Assembly: GCA_947627565.1 (NCBI GenBank) | Contig: CANQWO010000007.1 | Span: forward strand, 1 to 60,744 | DNA length: 60,744 nt | Source of the DNA: an uncultured Clostridia bacterium | GTDB taxonomy: Bacteria > Bacillota > Clostridia > Christensenellales > Borkfalkiaceae | Direction of reading: 5' to 3' | Part shown: in pieces, positions 49,392 through 56,190 of the stretch | How positions within the stretch are numbered: the first letter of the stretch is position 1 | Layout of the letters: the number at the start of each line of letters is the position of its first letter | The notes under the pieces: model-generated | Told to the model about the DNA's origin: nothing | What the model saw: the letters and a program-made list of their open reading frames with translations, nothing else | Database searches by the model: none | Position numbers and translations under genes: made by a program

Positions 49392-50150
49392 TCAGCGCTT
49401 CTTTTTCTCTTTCAGCGCGAAGAGCAGGATGACGGCGACGCCCGCGAGAAAGAGCGCGATCGCCCAGAATTGCGAGGGGGAAAGCGCGCCGATAAACGCG
49501 CCGCGGTCATCTCCGCGCCAAAATTCGAGGATGAAGCGGAATACGCCGTATACGGAGAGATAGACGCCGAGGCAACTGATCTTCGTCTTAAAGAGCAGAA
49601 CGGTGAGCGCGATGAACAGCAGAAAGAGGAAGACGGCCTCGATGAGCTGCGTGGGAACGACCTTTGCCCCCACGGCGGGCTGATATATCGCAAAGGGGCC
49701 GTCGGATGGGACGCCGTAACAGCAGCCGACCATGAGACAGCCGACCCTGCCGATCGCGTGCGCAATGGCGACGGAACAGGCCGCAAAGCCCGTCACCTCG
49801 CGGACATGGGTAAGGGGAAGGCTCCCGAGGAGCTTTTTCCCGACGAGGAGATATCCGATCAAAAAGACGGCCGCGCCGCCGAGGAGCCCGCCGTAGAACG
49901 TCGCGCCCGTGTTTTTTCCCAAGACAAAGCTCCCCGTTTCCACGAAGTCGTAGACGGCCTGAAAGAGCACGGCGCTCCCATAGCCGAGAAAGATGGCGAA
50001 GAACGCCACGATGAAGACGAGGTTCTGGAGTTTTACGGGGACTTGCAAGCGGTCGGCATAGATCCGCGCGACGACGAACGCCGCGACAATTCCGAGAAGC
50101 AGACACCAGTAGTAGAGATCCAGCCCGAGAAAATAGACGTCGGGAAACAT
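49392..50150 (-). CDS. lgt: Prolipoprotein diacylglyceryl transferase homologue
   Basis: A 252-residue membrane protein with about seven helices. The signature H-A-I-G-R-V-G-C-L-M-V-G-C-C-Y-G near residue 130 and the C-terminal Y-G-V-F-R-F-I-L-E-F-W-R-G are Lgt-like. In the segment A-T-F-Y-G-G-L-L-G-G the position equivalent to the essential-type His of H-G-G (His103 in E. coli) is Tyr, and the Asn of G-N-F-x-N is replaced. It may still add diacylglycerol to lipoprotein Cys, or be a paralogue with another role. Several lipoprotein candidates exist in the window (26429). It contains one iterated motif (T-H-V-R phase). Confidence 0.78.
   Translation of the reverse strand: MFPDVYFLGLDLYYWCLLLGIVAAFVVARIYADRLQVPVKLQNLVFIVAFFAIFLGYGSAVLFQAVYDFVETGSFVLGKNTGATFYGGLLGGAAVFLIGYLLVGKKLLGSLPLTHVREVTGFAACSVAIAHAIGRVGCLMVGCCYGVPSDGPFAIYQPAVGAKVVPTQLIEAVFLFLLFIALTVLLFKTKISCLGVYLSVYGVFRFILEFWRGDDRGAFIGALSPSQFWAIALFLAGVAVILLFALKEKKKR
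49802..49809 (+). repeat. RGACATGGK motif copy (in the lgt homologue)
   Basis: GGACATGG then GTAAGG. The gene on the other strand reads T-H-V-R in a loop before the signature helix. Confidence 0.8.
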
Positions 50151-50226
50151 ATTTGCCTCCGTATTTCATTGTAGCAGACGGCGGCCGAAAAGTCAAGGGA
50201 TCGCGGCTTCAATCGCGGCCCGCCGC

Positions 50227-50255
50227 TTTACTTTTTCGGCGGCGTGCGGTATAAT
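50227..50255 (+). promoter_or_regulatory. Promoter of the CPBP gene
   Basis: TTTACT (50227-50232), 17-base spacer, TATAAT (50250-50255); the ATG begins seven bases past the -10, so a leaderless message is expected. Confidence 0.72.
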
Positions 50256-50261
50256 GAAATC

Positions 50262-51080
50262 ATGCAATTGCGTTTTTTGCGAAAACGGCCCATGGAGACG
50301 GCCTTCATCACCCTCCTCTTCGTCATCGGCTTGGCGGGGCTCCCCTGCGTTCCGCTCGGCGCGCTCTTCGGCGCGGGGACGCGGGCCGAGCTCATGGGCA
50401 TGACGCTCTCCCGGACGGTGTATGCGGGATGCTTCTTGATCGCGGCTGTGCACCTCGGTTTGAGCGAAAGCCTGTCGTTGCGCGGCGGAAAACGCCTCGT
50501 CTTGCCCTGTCTTGCGGGCATGCTGGTCGCCGTCAACAATCTCCCCGTCTTGGCGCTGCTTTGGGGGACGGCGGGCGTCGATTGGCTGCGGGAGGAAATT
50601 TTGCTGCTTGCGCTCGAATGCCTCGCCGTAGCGGCGTTTGAAGAGACGGCCTTCCGCGGGATCGTCTTCCCGCTGCTTCTGCAACATTTCGGCGCGGGGA
50701 AGCGGGGGAGGTTTGAGGCCGTCTTGCTCGCTGCGTGCCTCTTCGGGCTCGCCCACTTCCTCAATATTTTTACCGACGGTCTCGCCGCGATCGCACAGGT
50801 GGGGTATTCCTTTTTGATCGGCGCGATGCTGTGCGTCCTGCTGTTCGAGGGGGCGAACGTCTGGCTCTGCGCGCTCATCCATGCCGTATATAACTTCTGC
50901 GGCCTGGTCGTTCCCGCATTTGGGACGGGCGATTTTTGGGACATCTGGAATCCCGCGACCATCGTCTTGACCGTATTGATCGCGGTGGGCGTCGCCGCCT
51001 ATCTCGCCGTCCGCCTTTGGCGGAGCGACGCGCAGGGCGTGCGATTTGTCCGCTTTCCGCACTTTGTGCGCCGCGATTGA
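50262..51080 (+). CDS. CPBP-family intramembrane glutamic endopeptidase-like protein
   Basis: A 272-residue protein with about eight membrane helices. The conserved motifs of the CAAX-protease/bacteriocin-processing group are seen in order: E-E-T-A-F-R (motif 1), F-G-L-A-H-F-L-N (motif 2) and H-A-V-Y-N-F (motif 4). Roles range from bacteriocin self-immunity to regulated proteolysis; none is indicated here. The ATG at 50262 is chosen because it lies directly after the promoter -10; an earlier in-frame start lies inside the promoter. No ribosome site is present. Confidence 0.85.
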   Translation: MQLRFLRKRPMETAFITLLFVIGLAGLPCVPLGALFGAGTRAELMGMTLSRTVYAGCFLIAAVHLGLSESLSLRGGKRLVLPCLAGMLVAVNNLPVLALLWGTAGVDWLREEILLLALECLAVAAFEETAFRGIVFPLLLQHFGAGKRGRFEAVLLAACLFGLAHFLNIFTDGLAAIAQVGYSFLIGAMLCVLLFEGANVWLCALIHAVYNFCGLVVPAFGTGDFWDIWNPATIVLTVLIAVGVAAYLAVRLWRSDAQGVRFVRFPHFVRRD

Positions 51081-51115
51081 CGTATCGTACTGGCAAAACG
51101 GCGCATACTGCGTCT

Positions 51116-51922
51116 ATGGCATCTCGTTTTAAGGGCAGTATCAGCTTCGGCCTCGTCTATATCCCCGTTGCGCTCTATCCCGGCGTCCGCAGGCATGACG
51201 TCGGCTTTCATCTCATCGACAGGAAGACGATGAGCCGCGTGCGGTATTGGAAGACGTGCGAGGACTGCGGCGGCAAGGAGGTCAAACAGGAGGACCTCGT
51301 CAAAGGCTACGAATACGAAGACGGCAAATACGTCATTTTTGAGGACAAAGATTTTGAAAAATTGCGCTCCAAGCGCGACAAGGATATCACGATCACATCC
51401 TTTGTGGCGCTCGCGGAGGTCGATCCCATCTACTTCGAAAAGGCGTATTATGTCGTTCCGACGGGGGCGGAAAAGGCGTTTTCCGTCCTTCTTTGCGCCA
51501 TGGAGGAGACGGGGCGGGCGGCCGTCGCCAAGGCCGTTCTCGGCGCCAACGAGACGCTCATCCTGATCCGCGCGCAGAAGGGCCGCATGATCCTCTCCAC
51601 GCTCTATTTCGCCGACGAGATCCTGCAAAATCCCGCCAAGGAGGTGGAGATGCAGGGGAGCGACGCCGAACTTGTCATGGCCAAGACCATCATCGAGTCG
51701 ATGGCGGCGCCCTTCGATCCGTCCGCCTATCATGACGAATACAGGGAGCGGATCATGGAGGCCATCGAGCAGAAGATCGCGGGCAAGGAGATCGCGGCGC
51801 CCAAGGAGCACAGCCGCGGGAACGCGAAGGACCTTATGGACGCGCTCAAAAAGAGCCTCGCACTCGTCGAAAAGCCCAAGACGAAGGCGTCCCGCCGCAC
51901 CTCCGCGCGCAAAAAGGCATGA
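51116..51922 (+). CDS. ku: DNA end-binding protein Ku
   Basis: A 268-residue protein forming a homodimeric ring on double-strand ends for non-homologous end joining. It begins M-A-S-R-F-K-G-S-I-S-F-G-L-V-Y-I-P-V and contains C-E-D-C-G-G-K-E-V and the ring segment T-S-F-V-A-L-A-E-V-D-P-I-Y-F-E-K-A-Y-Y-V. The basic tail (T-K-A-S-R-R-T-S-A-R-K-K) is typical for DNA threading. No clear ribosome site precedes the ATG. It overlaps the ligase gene by four bases (ATGA). CATACT six bases before the start could be a -10 of a leaderless message, but no good -35 is seen. Confidence 0.95.
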   Translation: MASRFKGSISFGLVYIPVALYPGVRRHDVGFHLIDRKTMSRVRYWKTCEDCGGKEVKQEDLVKGYEYEDGKYVIFEDKDFEKLRSKRDKDITITSFVALAEVDPIYFEKAYYVVPTGAEKAFSVLLCAMEETGRAAVAKAVLGANETLILIRAQKGRMILSTLYFADEILQNPAKEVEMQGSDAELVMAKTIIESMAAPFDPSAYHDEYRERIMEAIEQKIAGKEIAAPKEHSRGNAKDLMDALKKSLALVEKPKTKASRRTSARKKA

Positions 51923-52794
51923 ACATCTTTGAGGAGAAGGCGGTTCGTCCCATGCTGCTCTCCGAGTGTCGGGAGCCTTTCGACAGCGACGATCATCTCT
52001 TCGAGCTCAAGTGGGACGGGATCCGCGCCATCGCCTATCTCGGCGGCGAAACGGTGCTGAAGACGCGGGAACTGCACGACGTGACGGCGCGCTTTCCCGA
52101 GCTGTCCGCGATGCACCGTTGCGGACATGGGTATGCCGTAATCGATGGAGAGATTGTTTTATCGGAAAACGGGAAGCCCGATTTCGGCGCGTTGCAAAGG
52201 CGTTTTCTGCTGCGCGACGGCGCACGGATCGCGCGCGCTTCGGCGCAGAATCCCGTGCAATTTGTCGCCTTCGATCTGCTGTACGACGCGGGGCGCGATC
52301 TCACCGACGTCCCGCTGATTCGGCGGAAGGCCCTCCTCGAGCGCCGCGTCCGCGAGCGGGACGGCCTCGTCTTTTCCCGGTTCGTCGCGGGAAGGGGCAG
52401 GGCGCTGTTTGCGTTTGCGGAGCGGGAAAATTTGGAGGGAATTGTCGCAAAAGACAAAAACAGCCGATACCATGTCGCAAAGCGGACGCGCGATTGGCTG
52501 AAGATCAAGGTGTGGAAAGAGGTGCCAGTTTTCGTCTTCGGGTATCTTCCCGATGCGTGCGGGCTCCCCAAAGTTCTGATCGTGGGGACGGATCGCCCGT
52601 TCGGCAAGGTCCCCGTCTATGACGAAAACGACCGCGCGTTCCTCGCCGAAGCGCGTACAGACGAAAATTGTGCGCATAAAGAGCCCGGGGCCGTTTGGCT
52701 GCGCACGCCGCTGCGGGGCACGGTCTCCTGTTTCGGGCGGACCGCGTCGGGCGGGATGCGCGGCGCAGTATGGAAGGGTTTTCTTAAAAAATGA
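51919..52794 (+). CDS. ligD: ATP-dependent DNA ligase, LigD ligase-only form
   Basis: A 291-residue ligase. Motif I with the adenylated Lys is E-L-K-W-D-G-I-R-A (Lys35); I-D-G-E-I-V (motif III region), V-A-F-D-L-L-Y, L-E-G-I-V-A-K-D (motif IV) and D-W-L-K-I-K-V-W-K (motif V) follow, then a short OB-fold. The polymerase and phosphoesterase domains of large LigD are absent. Together with ku it forms a minimal two-gene end-joining system, made from one transcript. Processing of non-matching ends would need other enzymes. It converges with the serine recombinase gene 24 bases away. Confidence 0.92.
   Translation: MNIFEEKAVRPMLLSECREPFDSDDHLFELKWDGIRAIAYLGGETVLKTRELHDVTARFPELSAMHRCGHGYAVIDGEIVLSENGKPDFGALQRRFLLRDGARIARASAQNPVQFVAFDLLYDAGRDLTDVPLIRRKALLERRVRERDGLVFSRFVAGRGRALFAFAERENLEGIVAKDKNSRYHVAKRTRDWLKIKVWKEVPVFVFGYLPDACGLPKVLIVGTDRPFGKVPVYDENDRAFLAEARTDENCAHKEPGAVWLRTPLRGTVSCFGRTASGGMRGAVWKGFLKK
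52123..52130 (+). repeat. RGACATGGK motif copy (in ligD)
   Basis: GGACATGG, GTATGCC, GTAATCG, read C-G-H-G-Y-A just before the I-D-G-E-I motif. Confidence 0.87.
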
Positions 52795-52818
52795 GAATCC
52801 GTTCCGCGTTGCCGTGCG

Positions 52819-53448
52819 TCAAAAACAGTTCTGCTCTCTGACGGAGTCGTCCGTAAGGGAGCTTTTATATTGGTTGTAATACTTATAGAAGGTGCTTCGT
52901 TTGATGTGAAGAATGTTGAGGACCTCCTTCAGGCTGATTTCTCCGGAGGAGTAATGGGAAAAGACGGCTTCGCGCTTGGGATCCAGGCGGACGCCCGGCC
53001 TTCCGAACTTCACGCCGCGCTCTTTGGCGAGTTTGATTCCCTCGGCCTGCCGCTCTTTGATGTTGGAGCGCTCGTTCTCCGCCACAAAGGACAAGATCTG
53101 CAACACGATGTCCGCGATGAATCTCCCGATGAGATTGTTTTCGACGCGCGTATCGAGCAGGCTCATATCGAGGACGACGACGTCGCACTTGACGGTCTTC
53201 GTGAGAAAGGTCCATTCGTCGAGGATCATGCTGTAGTTGCGGCCGAGGCGGTCGATGGATTTGATGACGACGAGGTCGCCCTCCTTCAATTTTTTCTTGA
53301 GACGCAAATAATTTTTGCGGTTGAAATCCTTGCCGCTCTCCTTGTCCTCAAAGATATTCTTCTTCTCGATCCCGAATTTTACGAGCTCCACGAGCTGTCG
53401 GTCGAGCTTTTGTCCCTTGGATGAGACACGTGCATATCCGTAATTCAT
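52819..53448 (-). CDS. Lone serine recombinase (resolvase/invertase type)
   Basis: A 209-residue small serine recombinase. Catalytic Ser in Y-A-R-V-S-S (about residue 9), R and D in the usual V-V-I-K-S-I-D-R-L-G-R-N segment (near 65), E-R-x-x-I-K-E-R-Q-A-E-G-I near 125, and a C-terminal helix-turn-helix (S-L-K-E-V-L-N-I-L-H-I-K-R-S-T-F-Y-K-Y). Start after GGAGGTACT. No transposase, inverted invertible segment or res site is obvious next to it. It is somewhat richer in Lys/Asn codons than its neighbours, suggesting acquisition. Confidence 0.9.
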   Translation of the reverse strand: MNYGYARVSSKGQKLDRQLVELVKFGIEKKNIFEDKESGKDFNRKNYLRLKKKLKEGDLVVIKSIDRLGRNYSMILDEWTFLTKTVKCDVVVLDMSLLDTRVENNLIGRFIADIVLQILSFVAENERSNIKERQAEGIKLAKERGVKFGRPGVRLDPKREAVFSHYSSGEISLKEVLNILHIKRSTFYKYYNQYKSSLTDDSVREQNCF

Positions 53449-53621
53449 AGTACCTCCGAAATTGTAAGTTTCTCTATATTTTTTCAAAAATTGCCAAAAA
53501 AGTAAACTTGTAGCGCAAAACTTCCGGGAAAAACCTGCGTTCAAATGAGCCAAATTCCGAAATATGCAGAAAATATTTCACCAATTTTTTGAAATCACAG
53601 GATTTCCCCCGCCGCTTCGAC
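53449..53621. other. AT-rich intergenic region between recombinase and TetR genes
   Basis: Unusually AT-rich for this chromosome, with runs such as TATTTTTTCAAAAATTG. It may hold the recombinase promoter and its own recombination site, but no clear dyad pair was found. No gene is seen. Confidence 0.4.
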
Positions 53622-53653
53622 TATAATAACAAATGTTATATAACAGTCGTTAT
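53622..53653. promoter_or_regulatory. TetR promoter and tandem operators
   Basis: TATAAT (53622-53627) overlaps the first of two adjacent 14-base palindromes, ATAAC-AAAT-GTTAT (53626-53639) and ATAAC-AGTC-GTTAT (53640-53653), likely sites for the TetR protein that follows. Confidence 0.72.
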
Positions 53654-53667
53654 TTTTGGGAATTGCA

Positions 53668-54243
53668 ATGCCGAAAGAGAGAAAAATCGAGCGGAAAGAG
53701 ATTTTGGGAGCGGCGGCCGAACTGGTGCGAAGAGCGGGGGAGGGCGCGCTGTCGGTGCGGGCGATCGCAAAGGAGCTGGGCTGTTCCACGCAGCCCGTCT
53801 ATTCTGCCTTCCCGCACGGGATGGAGGAATTGCGTGCCGCGCTCTTCGAAGAGGCAAAACGGCAATACCATGTCCGCATCGAGGCCTTTCTTTCCTCCGC
53901 AACGCAGAACCGCTATGAGGCGTATGGCATGGGCTTTGTGCGCTTTGCGGTCGAAGAAAAGGGGCTGTTCCGGCTGCTGTTTTTGGGGGAGCGAATGGAC
54001 GCGCAGTTCGTCGATCCGTTCTTCGAAGAGATCGTGAAGGAGATGACGGCGCTCTACGGCATGGACGAAGCGCGGGCGCGGGCCTTCCACGGCGACATGA
54101 CGGTCTTCTCCTACGGGCTCGCCATGCTGGTCTATCACGGCGATTTCAGCGCTTCGGAGCAGGCGATCTCCGAGGCGTTCAAGCGCGAGTTTTATGCGCT
54201 CTACGCCTATTATTTCCCCGAGCGTCCGCACTTTTGGGCGTGA
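53668..54243 (+). CDS. TetR-family regulator
   Basis: A 191-residue repressor. N-terminal helix-turn-helix (I-E-R-K-E-I-L-G-A-A-A-E-L-V-R-R...S-V-R-A-I-A-K-E-L-G-C-S-T-Q-P-V-Y-S-A-F) in residues 8-52, then a ligand-binding helical domain with a W-H-G-x-like C-terminal part of the TetR_C_33 style. Two ATAAC-N4-GTTAT palindromes sit over its promoter. It precedes an ABC-2 exporter by 33 bases, so it likely senses the exported compound and controls the operon. The ATG at 53668 lacks a strong ribosome site. Confidence 0.88.
   Translation: MPKERKIERKEILGAAAELVRRAGEGALSVRAIAKELGCSTQPVYSAFPHGMEELRAALFEEAKRQYHVRIEAFLSSATQNRYEAYGMGFVRFAVEEKGLFRLLFLGERMDAQFVDPFFEEIVKEMTALYGMDEARARAFHGDMTVFSYGLAMLVYHGDFSASEQAISEAFKREFYALYAYYFPERPHFWA
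53868..53875 (-). repeat. RGACATGGK motif copy (TetR gene)
   Basis: Minus strand GGACATGG, TATTGCC, GTTTTGC, read Y-H-V-R after the DNA-binding domain. Confidence 0.88.
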
Positions 54244-54276
54244 CGTTTCGGGCCGGATTTGTTCAGGAGGGGTCAG

Positions 54277-55188
54277 ATGAAGATCCTCGAAGTCGAGCAT
54301 CTTAAAAAATATTATCAGGACGTCAAGGCGGTGGACGACATTTCCTTTTCCGTCGAGGAGGGGGAGTTTTTCTCCTTTCTCGGCGTCAACGGCGCGGGCA
54401 AGAGCACGACCATCTCCGTGCTCTGCGGCAGGATGCCGCGAACGAGCGGGAGCGTCAGGATCGCGGGGCGGGACATCGACGGCAGTCCGGACGCGGCGAA
54501 GGCGCTGCTCGGCGTCGTGTTTCAGGAGAGCGTGCTCGACCGCTCGCTCACCGTCTGCGACAATCTCCGCTACCGTGCCGCGCTCTACGGCATCACGGGA
54601 GATGCCTTTGCGGCAAAGCTCAGAGAGCTCTCCGCGCTCTTCGACCTCGGCGCGCTGTTAAAACGGCCCGTGGGCAAGCTCTCGGGCGGACAGCGGCGGC
54701 GCGTCGACGTGGCGCGGGCGCTCATTCACGACCCCAAACTGCTCATCCTCGACGAGCCCACGACGGGCCTCGACCCCAAGACGCGCAAGATGATCTGGGA
54801 GACGGTCTCCGCCCTCCGCGCCGTGCGGCGCATGACCGTATTTTTGACCACGCACTACATGGAGGAGGCGGCGGAGAGCGATCGCGTGGTCATTTTGGAC
54901 GGCGGCAGGATCTTGGCGGACGATACGCCGCTCGGCCTCAAAGAACGCTATACCAAAGACAGAATTACCCTATACCATGTCCGAGAGGAGGAGGTCAAAA
55001 CGCTGCAAATGCCCTATCGCGCGGCGGGGGACGGATTCCTCATCGAGGTGACGGACTGCGCCGAGGCGACGGCGCTCATCGCGGCGCACCCGGCGGTTTT
55101 TCGCGACTACGAGATCGTCAAAGGCAAGATGGACGACGTCTTTCTCGCCGTCACGGGCAAGGAACCGGGGAAAGGAGAGACGGCATGA
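54277..55188 (+). CDS. ABC-2 type exporter, ATP-binding protein
   Basis: A 303-residue ATPase of the DrrA/daunorubicin-resistance group. Walker A G-V-N-G-A-G-K-S-T-T near residue 40, signature L-S-G-G-Q-R-R-R-V near 140, Walker B L-L-I-L-D-E-P-T-T-G-L-D-P, H-loop L-T-T-H-Y-M-E-E-A, and a C-terminal DrrA-type extension of about 80 residues. Start after CAGGAGGGG. It overlaps the permease gene by four bases. One iterated motif (Y-H-V-R) lies in the extension. Confidence 0.92.
   Translation: MKILEVEHLKKYYQDVKAVDDISFSVEEGEFFSFLGVNGAGKSTTISVLCGRMPRTSGSVRIAGRDIDGSPDAAKALLGVVFQESVLDRSLTVCDNLRYRAALYGITGDAFAAKLRELSALFDLGALLKRPVGKLSGGQRRRVDVARALIHDPKLLILDEPTTGLDPKTRKMIWETVSALRAVRRMTVFLTTHYMEEAAESDRVVILDGGRILADDTPLGLKERYTKDRITLYHVREEEVKTLQMPYRAAGDGFLIEVTDCAEATALIAAHPAVFRDYEIVKGKMDDVFLAVTGKEPGKGETA
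54975..54982 (-). repeat. RGACATGGK motif copy (ABC-2 ATPase gene)
   Basis: Minus strand GGACATGG then TATAGGG, in the variable C-terminal extension. Confidence 0.83.
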
Positions 55189-56117
55189 AATTTCGGCAAC
55201 TTCGCGCCCTCGTCGCGCGGAACTGTAAGATTTTCTTTCGGGATAAAGGCGTGTTTTTCCCCTCGCTCCTTGCGCCGCTCATCCTGCTCTTTCTCTTCAT
55301 CGCCTTTTTGGGCAACGTTTACCGCGACTCGATCCGGAGCGTCGTCGCAGGGTTTCCCATTCCAAACGGCCTCGTGGAGAGCATTGCGGGCGGGTGGCTG
55401 GTCTCGTCGCTCATCGCCGTCAGCGCGGTCGCCATCGCTTTCACCGCGGCGACGGTCATGGTGCAGGACCGCGCGCTCGGGCGGGCCGACGATTTTGCCG
55501 TCGCCCCCGTGTCCCCGGGGATCCTCGCGCTCGCCTACTTTCTCTCCACGTTTTTGGTGACGGCGCTCATCTGTTTCGTGGCGCTCGCGGCGGGCTTTGT
55601 CTATCTCGCCGTCGTGGGCTGGCACCTCTCCGTGTGGGACGTCGCTGCCTCGCTCCTCGATACGCTCCTCCTCGTGCTGTTTGGGACGGCGCTCGCCTCT
55701 CTGGTCTGCAATTTTGTGCACTCTCAGGGCGGCGTGACGGCAATCGAGGCCACCGTGTCCGCGGCCTACGGCTTCCTTTGCGGCGCGTACATGCCCTTCG
55801 GCAATCTCGCGCCGTGGCTAAGGGACGTGCTCATGTTGCTCCCGGGTTCGTATGGAACGGGCCTTCTGCACCTCCATTTGATGGGCGGCGCCATCGACGC
55901 CGTGACGGGGGAGGGCGTCCCCGAGGCGCTTGCCGCCGCGCTGAAGAAGGGCTTCGACTGTACGCTCGAATGTTTCGGCGCGGAGGTCCCTATAGGCGTG
56001 TGCTATCTCGTTCTCATCCTTGCGATTGCCCTGCTTCTCGCGGTCTACATCGGGATACAGGTTTTCCGCGGAAGAAGGAAGCGGCGCGAAATGCGCAGAA
56101 ACGCCGGAAATCTGTGA
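55185..56117 (+). CDS. ABC-2 type exporter, permease
   Basis: A 310-residue membrane protein with about six helices, starting with a short amphipathic segment (F-R-Q-L-R-A-L-V-A-R-N-C-K-I-F-F-R-D-K) usual for ABC-2 permeases. A central D-D-F-A-V-A-P-V-S...G-I-L-A-L-A-Y segment and the helix pair G-A-Y-M-P-F-G-N-L match the family. With the preceding ATPase and TetR gene it forms a typical self-regulated drug or lipid efflux unit. Substrate unknown. Confidence 0.9.
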   Translation: MKFRQLRALVARNCKIFFRDKGVFFPSLLAPLILLFLFIAFLGNVYRDSIRSVVAGFPIPNGLVESIAGGWLVSSLIAVSAVAIAFTAATVMVQDRALGRADDFAVAPVSPGILALAYFLSTFLVTALICFVALAAGFVYLAVVGWHLSVWDVAASLLDTLLLVLFGTALASLVCNFVHSQGGVTAIEATVSAAYGFLCGAYMPFGNLAPWLRDVLMLLPGSYGTGLLHLHLMGGAIDAVTGEGVPEALAAALKKGFDCTLECFGAEVPIGVCYLVLILAIALLLAVYIGIQVFRGRRKRREMRRNAGNL

Positions 56118-56135
56118 CAAGGATAAAAAATCCTG

Positions 56136-56164
56136 TTGATTTCTCCAAAGAAACGTGATATAAT
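56136..56164 (+). promoter_or_regulatory. Promoter of the large surface protein
   Basis: TTGATT (56136-56141), 17-base spacer, TATAAT (56159-56164); GGAGG follows at 56181. Confidence 0.85.
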
Positions 56165-56190
56165 GGACTTATCTCATTTTGGAGGAGTCT

